DNA from: Chelativorans salis
GTDB taxonomy: Bacteria; Pseudomonadota; Alphaproteobacteria; Rhizobiales; Rhizobiaceae
Assembly (NCBI RefSeq): GCF_025336525.1
Contig: NZ_JAOCZP010000005.1
Location: 186,001 to 250,000, forward strand
Direction of reading: 5' to 3'
Length of the DNA: 64,000 bases
Position numbers and translations under genes: made by a program. Of the stretch, positions 58,392-64,000 are shown one piece after another. Under the pieces are notes generated by a model, which was not told the DNA's origin, did no database searches, and saw nothing but the letters and a program-made list of their open reading frames with translations. Positions within the stretch are counted from its first letter, which is position 1. The number at the start of each line of letters is the position of its first letter.

Positions 58392-58566
58392 GCCAGGCTA
58401 CCCCTTCTGGTCTCGGATGAAAAAAGCAAAACCACCAAACCGTCGAGATCTCTGCCATTGAATTAATAATGCTCAACATACATATATGTGACAATACACA
58501 TGTAATTTAAAAATATCAGTGGAAATATTACAGGGGAATAATATTTTAATTTCTCTCCTGAAATCA

Positions 58567-59202
58567 TCAGAATTCTTTTGCGAAGACTGCCGCCTTGGCC
58601 TTTGCCTCTGCCCGCGCATTTTCATCGATATCGGGGCCGAACAAGGTCTTCTCGACAATGATCGTAGAGATGTCCGTAATACCGACAAAGTTCAACCACA
58701 TCTCGAGATAAGGCTTCTGGAAATCATAGCCGGCGGCCGGAGTAATTGAAGACGAGGAGAAGTAGTCGAGGCCTCGCGCATAAATGACAGCAGCCTTCTT
58801 GCCCGTCAGGCGACCGCTGAATCCGCTTTCGTCGAAATTGAACAGCACATCTTTTTGCGAGATCACATCAATGAGATGCTTCAGCTTGTAGGGAATGCCG
58901 AAGTTCCACAGCGGCACCGCAAACAGCAGCTTATCGGCCGCCTCAAACGGTCGCGCCAACTCTTTAATCCCTTCCCAAGCTGCGCGCTGACCAGACGTCA
59001 GCTCGGTACCGCTCAGGCCTGCGTATTTGGCGGCCATGGCATCGCCGTCAAACTCCGGCATAGCCAGATTCCAGATATCGATTGTCTTGACCGTATCGCC
59101 CGGGTGCTCAGCGGTGTAAGCATCAATAAACGCCCGTGCGACCTCGATCGATGCTGAGCGCTGCTTGCGAGGGGAGCATTCCACATAGAGCAGATTCGAC
59201 AT
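58567..59202 (-). CDS. azoR: FMN-dependent NADH-azoreductase (AzoR-type)
   Basis: A 211-residue flavodoxin-like oxidoreductase. It has SPRKQRSASIEVARAFIDAY at the FMN phosphate site, FAVPLWNFGIPYKLKHLIDV at the FMN isoalloxazine site, and the family length. AzoR enzymes reduce azo dyes and quinones with NADH and protect from thiol and quinone stress. It is divergent from the LysR gene at 59370, its likely regulator. Confidence 0.93.
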   Translation of the reverse strand: MSNLLYVECSPRKQRSASIEVARAFIDAYTAEHPGDTVKTIDIWNLAMPEFDGDAMAAKYAGLSGTELTSGQRAAWEGIKELARPFEAADKLLFAVPLWNFGIPYKLKHLIDVISQKDVLFNFDESGFSGRLTGKKAAVIYARGLDYFSSSSITPAAGYDFQKPYLEMWLNFVGITDISTIIVEKTLFGPDIDENARAEAKAKAAVFAKEF

Positions 59203-59369
59203 GTCTTGCCTCTCCGATCATCCAACGTCGACCAAGCATCACGGCCTGGAAGCGCTTCAGCCATCCCCCCGGTTAGGCCTGCTTGCTTTGGCAGGATAAG
59301 AGGCAAGATTTAAAAACACTAACGAATTAATATGCTGCCATTTAGAAAGCCTCGTGCTAGACTGAGGGC

Positions 59370-60227
59370 ATGTTCGATACGGAACTCCTGCGCAGCTTCG
59401 TGGCCGTTGCGGAATCGGGCGGCTTCACGCGAGCCGCCGAACGCCTCCATCTCACCCAATCCGCCGTCAGTGCGCAGATCCGGCGCTTAGAAGAGCAGGC
59501 CGGATGTCCCCTTTTAACGCGAAGCACGCGTTCGGTAGCGCTCACGGAAAAGGGAGAGACGCTGTTAAGCTACGCCCGAACGATATTGCATCTGAATGAG
59601 GATGCGCACGCGCGTCTAACAGGATCAAAGCTCACAGGAACGATCAGGATCGGCACGTCGGAGGATTTCGCCTCCACCTGCCTGCCACATATCTTGCGAA
59701 GATTTCGGGCCTCTCATCCAGGCGTTCTACTTGAGGTTGAGGTCGGCATTCCACCAGTGCTCCTTCAGGCATTGGATCAAGAGCGCCTGGACTTGGTTCT
59801 TGGCAGTCGCTGCCGTGGCGAAGCACGAGGGTGGCGACTCTGGCAGGAACCGCTGGTTTGGGCTTTCTCTGAGCACGACAGCCTCCCTTGCGACAGAGAG
59901 CTACCCCTGGCGTTTTTTCCTGAACCGTGCCCGTACCGCGAAGCGGCAATCGAGTCTATGGCCCTGAACAATCAGCCGTGGCAAATCGCTTATGTGAGCC
60001 CCAGCGTGGCCGGCGTGCGTGCCGCCGCGCTCGCCGGACTTGCCATCACACCCCTGCCCCGCAGCGCTCTTGGCAGTGGGTTGCGCGAATTGGGGCGGGA
60101 AGACGGATTGCCCGACCTGCCCGATGTCGAGTTCCTGGTGTGTACGCGCGATGAGAACCGCACAAAACCTAGTCGCACCCTGGTCGAGATGATCAGGGAT
60201 GCCACGGCCCGCCGCCCCGTTTCCTGA
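59370..60227 (+). CDS. LysR-family transcriptional regulator
   Basis: A 285-residue regulator. The N-terminal helix-turn-helix reads GGFTRAAERLHLTQSAVSAQ and IRRLEEQAGCPLLTRSTRSV. The effector domain begins near residue 90 (GTIRIGTSEDFASTCLPHIL). The ATG is 167 bases from the azoR start on the other strand, so it very likely regulates azoR in response to an electrophile or quinone. The intergenic AT-rich stretch near 59310-59340 is the probable promoter. Confidence 0.92.
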   Translation: MFDTELLRSFVAVAESGGFTRAAERLHLTQSAVSAQIRRLEEQAGCPLLTRSTRSVALTEKGETLLSYARTILHLNEDAHARLTGSKLTGTIRIGTSEDFASTCLPHILRRFRASHPGVLLEVEVGIPPVLLQALDQERLDLVLGSRCRGEARGWRLWQEPLVWAFSEHDSLPCDRELPLAFFPEPCPYREAAIESMALNNQPWQIAYVSPSVAGVRAAALAGLAITPLPRSALGSGLRELGREDGLPDLPDVEFLVCTRDENRTKPSRTLVEMIRDATARRPVS

Positions 60228-60625
60228 TCGTAGGCGGTGCAGGCCAAACGTAGCCGGTTTTGGTGGCGAATGCGGATACCCGCGACAAGAAGCATCGCGT
60301 TGACGATTGCGTGTTGGAACGGATCGATGGTCGAGGGGACCACAGTCGGCTTTGATCCTTCGAACGCTTCGATCGCTCAGTGCATATCATAGGCGAGGTT
60401 GCCTGATGGAATTTGCGGAGTTCGACGCACAGCGTGTCCGTGCCGACACGCCGGCCACCGAAGAGCAGACCTTCTTCGTCAGCGCCCCGTCGATGCCCGG
60501 CCGCATGACCGCGACAATTCCGGCAATCCGATGATGCTTGAAGCCGTCATGCCGGGCCTTGACCGGGACGCCGCCCTCCGCAATGATGGTTGTGCGCGAG
60601 GGGGCGCGCACGCGGAGGGTGTGGC
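60228..60625. other. Gap with no supportable gene
   Basis: About 400 bases between the LysR gene and the Ser-rich repeat protein. Short frames are present, including one starting MEFAEFDAQRVRADTPATEE near 60405, but I recognise no family and see no clear ribosome site. It may hold the promoter of the following gene pair. Confidence 0.35.
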
Positions 60626-61738
60626 ATGCATGGCTCTGTTTCCGGCGCGTCGGGAGCCGGCGGTTTTTCGCCGTCGGAGAGTCGGGGCCGAAGCGCCGGC
60701 ACCGCTTCCTACGGCGGCTTCAGCAGTTCCAATGGCTTCGGCACGTTCTCCAGTACCTCCTCAAGTGCAGCCCCCAGCGCGTCGCCCGGTTACGGCTCCA
60801 GTAGCCCGAGCCACCGTGATGCGGAACGCTCCAGCATGGCAGCCTACAACAGCTCCCGAGGCAGCAGCACACATCCATCCCGAACAGCTTCCGGCCGTGA
60901 GCCCAGCCATCGCGAGGCGGAGCGTTCGAGCATGGCCTCTTACCAAAGTGCGCGGACAGCGCAGCGGGAGGCGCGGGCGGACTTTGCCGCCAGCGTGGAG
61001 GCGGCCAAGGCGTCGCTTTCCGGCAACGCTCCGACCTCGCAGCCAAGCATGCTGGACGGCGGCCGTGTCGAGCCGCAGGATGGACAGCCCAGCGCCCGCG
61101 AGGCGGAGACGGCCAGCATGGCCGCCTACACCCGCTCGCAGGTCATGGCGAGCCTGCCGGCGGCGCCCAGTGCCCGCCAGGCGGAGATCGACAGCGCGCA
61201 GGCGCTAAGCCGCTATCGATCCAGGCAGGCGGCGGTCGCGTATCAGGCGGCTACCACCCCTATTGGGAGCTATACTCCTGACAAGCTTGGCTGGCACGAC
61301 TACATGACCACCAACATGGTCTGCGAAGCAGGACTGTCATGTTCGGTCGAGGAAATCGCCGATCAGCTGGCGCGCTACTCAGTGCCAGGTCAAAATCCGG
61401 CGATACCGGTGGAGAATGGTGACCTCTGCCTGGTCTATGATCCGTTCGAAGGTATTCCTGCTGGCTACATTCAAACGACTGTCAGCGCCGATAACCTGAC
61501 GATCACCAACACCACATTGCCAGTACACGTCTTCTATGACGGGCAAATCACCCGTACGGTATGGCGGGCGCCTGACGGCTCTTGGCATGTCACGACACGC
61601 GGAATTGGCAACAACGTGGTGCCAGGCATGAACAAGATCAACGAGATGTTCGGACCGGAAATCTTCGACGCTTTGGACCGGCAGATGCGCGAGAATATCG
61701 AACGTCACCATCGTGGTGAGCGGCTTTTGTCGAATTAG
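60626..61738 (+). CDS. Ser/Gly-rich repeat protein with unknown C-terminal domain (candidate secreted effector)
   Basis: A 370-residue protein. ATG 60626 follows GGAGGGTG. The first 70 residues are Ser/Gly-rich and disordered-looking. Four motif copies follow: PSHRDAERSSMAAY, PSHREAERSSMASY, PSAREAETASMAAY and a degenerate PSARQAEIDSAQAL. A compact C-terminal domain of about 160 residues starts near LGWHDYMTTNMVCEAG and ends VPGMNKINEMFGPEIFDALD before a charged tail. I do not recognise that domain. The layout (disordered Ser-rich start, repeats, globular end, no signal peptide) fits a type III or similar substrate, and the sctT gene is 1.9 kb away. The gene after it encodes a small membrane-anchored protein. 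Confidence 0.7.
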   Translation: MHGSVSGASGAGGFSPSESRGRSAGTASYGGFSSSNGFGTFSSTSSSAAPSASPGYGSSSPSHRDAERSSMAAYNSSRGSSTHPSRTASGREPSHREAERSSMASYQSARTAQREARADFAASVEAAKASLSGNAPTSQPSMLDGGRVEPQDGQPSAREAETASMAAYTRSQVMASLPAAPSARQAEIDSAQALSRYRSRQAAVAYQAATTPIGSYTPDKLGWHDYMTTNMVCEAGLSCSVEEIADQLARYSVPGQNPAIPVENGDLCLVYDPFEGIPAGYIQTTVSADNLTITNTTLPVHVFYDGQITRTVWRAPDGSWHVTTRGIGNNVVPGMNKINEMFGPEIFDALDRQMRENIERHHRGERLLSN

Positions 61739-61791
61739 CGATCAGCGCACTGGTAAGGTGGACGTGACTATCTCATTACTCGGAGCAAAGG

Positions 61792-62217
61792 ATGACCAAA
61801 CGCCGGGCATTTCTGATCGGGTTTCTGGGGTTGGTCACAGCCATCGGCGTGGTAAAGGGACTTAGCATGACGCCCAAACTAGGCCCTGCGCAAAAGCCCA
61901 TCCAATCGGTGAACATCACCGTACCGCAGGCTTCACGGGAGCAGTTTTTTGATCAGCTAGAACAATTCGCCAACCTCCACGGTTTTGACATCCGGATTGC
62001 TCCGACAACACCCGATAACGAACACTATTCGGTTCAGATGTATCGCGAGGCTATCAGCGTGATTGGCAATAGCTCCATGGAGTCGGAAAAGTTCTTCTTT
62101 GGCTTCTATCAGAACCGCGAGCATCCAATCCCGTTGGGTTCGGTGGATAAGCTGATTAGTGCTCTAAAACAGGCGGTCGAGTCAGTGACGGGCGTTACCG
62201 TGTCACTCGCAAAATGA
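61792..62217 (+). CDS. Small membrane-anchored protein, candidate partner or immunity protein
   Basis: A 141-residue protein. ATG 61792 follows GGAGCAAAGG. Residues 5-25 (RRAFLIGFLGLVTAIGVVKG) form an N-terminal anchor or uncleaved signal. The remaining ~115 residues are one small alpha/beta domain: FFDQLEQFANLHGFDIRIA, QMYREAISVIGNSS and FFFGFYQNREHPIP. I recall similar small proteins in rhizobia and Burkholderia but know of no function. It lies 53 bases after the repeat protein, so it is probably in its operon, the position of an immunity protein or chaperone. Confidence 0.7.
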   Translation: MTKRRAFLIGFLGLVTAIGVVKGLSMTPKLGPAQKPIQSVNITVPQASREQFFDQLEQFANLHGFDIRIAPTTPDNEHYSVQMYREAISVIGNSSMESEKFFFGFYQNREHPIPLGSVDKLISALKQAVESVTGVTVSLAK

Positions 62218-62218
62218 C

Positions 62219-62350
62219 TCAGTTAGGGGCGAATTCCGGCGCGGCGATCTTGAGGTTGAGGTAGCTCTCGCCGCTCGACCTGGCGACCTTGCTCCAGCCG
62301 GCGCCAACCTCGCAGCGCTCGCGGTTGCCGGCAAAGATACGATAGTCTGC
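62219..62350 (-). pseudogene. DUF736-family protein, C-terminal remnant
   Basis: The minus strand reads YRIFAGNRERCEVGAGWSKV and SGESYLNLKIAAPEFAPN, then TGA. This is the C-terminal half of a DUF736 protein (family pattern: RVF-G-EIGAGW then YLSVKLDDP). DUF736 genes are typical of rhizobial plasmids and conjugative regions. The N-terminal half is missing. The next 290 bases (62351-62645) hold no gene I can support. Confidence 0.5.
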
Positions 62351-62645
62351 TCATCCGCAAGGTTCACTCCGTGTTTGTGCTCCGATCAATTGACTTGCGG
62401 AGTTTAAGGTCGGTCGATAGATCGAACACGCAGTAATCCAATGATCGAACGGTCCAACTTCATCCGCCTCAACGAGGACAGCAGACTGAGCGGCAACATC
62501 GCAGCCATGGACTTCGACTTCAACGAATGCAGGCCGGCTGTCTGCCGATGAAATCCCGCACCGTCAGTCACGACAAAGGCGCCGGCGCAGAACAACAGCG
62601 CCAGTCTGATCCAACCCGACGAGGCTACAATAGGTCCGAGGGCTT

Positions 62646-63536
62646 CTAGAAAAGCTTGAAGGAACCGATATCCGCTCGCCCGTCGATACTGGTGAGCAGC
62701 ATATGTCCGGGCGATTGGGTAATGCAGATCTCCAGCTTCGCCCGTTGCACTGCATGATGCGCGGTCAGGCCGCTGGCCCAGAAGACGGGCACTTCGTCCG
62801 GCGCCATGGTGAGCGAATCGCCCGATAAGGGACGATTAAGATCATCGATCCCGATTTCCGCGGGGTCACCGACATGAATCGGTGCGCCGTGCGCCTGGGG
62901 AAACCGTGCGGTAATGGCGCGCACCTTGTCGATGTCCTTTGCGCGGATGGTCCGCATGGACACGATCAACTCGCCGCAAAACAGTCCCGCCCGCGATGTT
63001 GGAATGGCTGTTCGGTAAACCGGCACGGCCTTGTATCCCCCCATCCGGCGCAACCGGACGCCGCGCGCTGCAAGCGCGTGCTCGAAAGTGAAGCTCGAGC
63101 CGATGGCGAAAGCCGCAAAATCTTCCCGCCACAAGGCAGTGATGTTCGCCGGCCGCCCGACGAGTGCGCCGAAGCGATAGATGTCGTAGCGAGGAACATC
63201 CGTGCGCAGGTCGATGTCACCCAACTGCGGGATCGCCGGCACGCCGTGCCGGGCGACCCCGATCAGCGGCAGCGGCTTCGGATTGCGCTTGCAATAAAGC
63301 AGGAAATCGTCGGCAAACCTGCGGGTAAGAATGATCAGATTCGCCTGCACCCTGCCCGGCGCAAGGCCTGACGTTCTTCCTTCATAGGCATCCTGCCGGA
63401 TGATCTGCCGCAACCGAGCAGCGTCGCAAGTGCCCAGCGTCGCCTGAAACGAAAATGCTCGATGGTCGGTGATCGGTACCACGGCGCCGCCCCCTTGGCT
63501 TGTCGATGCCCAACCATCTTCAGCAGCGAAGGACAT
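62646..63536 (-). CDS. YcsI / DUF1445 family putative hydro-lyase
   Basis: A 296-residue protein of the putative hydro-lyase (YcsI, DUF1445) family. It has TSGLAPGRVQANLIILTRRF, LLYCKRNPKPLPLIGV, LRTDVPRYDIYR, VPVYRTAIPT and FPQAHGAPIHVGDPAEIGID, then VPVFWASGLTAHHAVQ and SPGHMLLTSIDG, covering the whole family. Some members act on D-glutamate (cyclase). The first ~25 residues before AFSFQ are atypical and the start is uncertain. It is an odd neighbour for a type III secretion gene. Confidence 0.85.
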   Translation of the reverse strand: MSFAAEDGWASTSQGGGAVVPITDHRAFSFQATLGTCDAARLRQIIRQDAYEGRTSGLAPGRVQANLIILTRRFADDFLLYCKRNPKPLPLIGVARHGVPAIPQLGDIDLRTDVPRYDIYRFGALVGRPANITALWREDFAAFAIGSSFTFEHALAARGVRLRRMGGYKAVPVYRTAIPTSRAGLFCGELIVSMRTIRAKDIDKVRAITARFPQAHGAPIHVGDPAEIGIDDLNRPLSGDSLTMAPDEVPVFWASGLTAHHAVQRAKLEICITQSPGHMLLTSIDGRADIGSFKLF

Positions 63537-63601
63537 GTCAAATTACGAGATTTTTTGCTTCGCGATAGATTATTTCTTCACCTGCAAGGTTGGAAGCATC
63601 A

Positions 63602-64000
63602 TCAGGGACAGGACGGACATGCAATCAGTTCGAGGTAGCGCGCGGCATCACGCATGAAGCCGAGATTTGTATTCATGTAGTGAACCAGAAATGGGGCGTA
63701 TAACACCAGCACCACACTGAAAACCGCGGTCTTCACCACGAGCGACAGGGCGAAGATGTTGAGATGCGGGGAGGCACGCGCGAGAAATCCCAGCATGACG
63801 TCCGACAACAGAAGCCCCACGATGAGGGGGAACGCCAGGATGAGCGCCATCGCGAAGACACGGTTCAGAACATCGAGGAGGAGATCGGCGGCATCGGCGC
63901 TGAAGGTCGGCGCGAACTGGTCCAGCGGCCAAAGCTCGTAGCTGCGATAATGCACGGTGAGCACGAGTTCGAGCCCGCCCGCGGCCAAAAAGATGGCCAG
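63602..64000 (-). CDS. sctT: Type III secretion export apparatus protein SctT (C-terminal half, off right edge)
   Basis: The minus frame is open to the right edge and shows 132 residues before the stop at 63602. It has FAMALILAFPLIVGLLLSDV, LGFLARASPHLNIFALSLVV and KTAVFSVVLVLYAPFLVHYM, the typical last helices of SctT/FliR-type proteins. SctT forms part of the inner-membrane export gate of the type III secretion needle complex. Full members have about 260 residues, so half is outside. The lack of flagellar context and the wording of the ASPHLNIFALSLVVK segment favour a virulence or symbiosis system over a flagellum. Further sct genes probably follow beyond the edge. Confidence 0.82.
   Translation of the reverse strand: MAIFLAAGGLELVLTVHYRSYELWPLDQFAPTFSADAADLLLDVLNRVFAMALILAFPLIVGLLLSDVMLGFLARASPHLNIFALSLVVKTAVFSVVLVLYAPFLVHYMNTNLGFMRDAARYLELIACPSCP

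Overview
The window looks like an accessory region (genomic island or large plasmid) of a GC-rich alphaproteobacterium, most likely Hyphomicrobiales/Rhizobiales. The basis is the protein families seen: an Atu4866-type protein, PaoABC-type molybdoenzymes, many AraC/LysR/RpiR regulators, CsbD, a DUF736 remnant and a rhizobial-style type III secretion gene at the right edge. This placement is an inference. I saw no rRNA, tRNA or CRISPR array.

Left third (1-18.9 kb): a redox and detoxification cluster. A PaoABC-type periplasmic molybdenum aldehyde oxidoreductase runs off the left edge behind an SDR gene. Next come an IorAB-type molybdoenzyme with its cytochrome c, and a decayed XdhC maturation factor. 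Five SDR oxidoreductases are interleaved with AraC and LysR regulators. Three copies of a 41-bp element with 21-bp-spaced CTTGCC direct repeats sit 56-59 nt upstream of three related AraC genes. One of those genes is now only a 29-codon stub. The IorB-type subunit has Gln where the family has its catalytic Glu.

18.9-25.5 kb: a gene graveyard. It holds a frameshifted MarR gene, a truncated and frameshifted AraC gene with a 9-bp x 6 repeat, several frameshifted phage structural genes and an MFS stub. Small intact genes (CsbD, a 53-aa membrane protein, a candidate lipoprotein) lie among them.

25.5-54.9 kb: the most striking part. Two giant genes, of 2289 and 5749 codons, face away from each other and share one scaffold: an N-terminal EGKSI-type module, a long acidic helical region, a membrane-segment-rich DUF4781-like core, arrays of eight-residue repeats, a second hydrophobic region, a Pro/Glu linker, an SH3b-like domain and a C-terminal LysM. 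The larger one also carries three HExxH metallopeptidase-like modules, a possible His/Cys protease-like module and a complete MidA/NDUFAF7-type methyltransferase domain. Between them lie a Fic AMP-transferase with a perfect palindromic operator, an ImmA/IrrE remnant, an RpiR regulator and an MFS transporter. I propose the giants are modular effectors or polymorphic toxins, possibly type III delivered.

54.9-64 kb: LysR, a FucP-type sugar transporter, a second RpiR closely related to the first, AzoR with a divergent LysR, a Ser-rich repeat protein followed by a small membrane-anchored partner, a DUF736 remnant, a YcsI/DUF1445 protein, and the C-terminal half of SctT running off the right edge.
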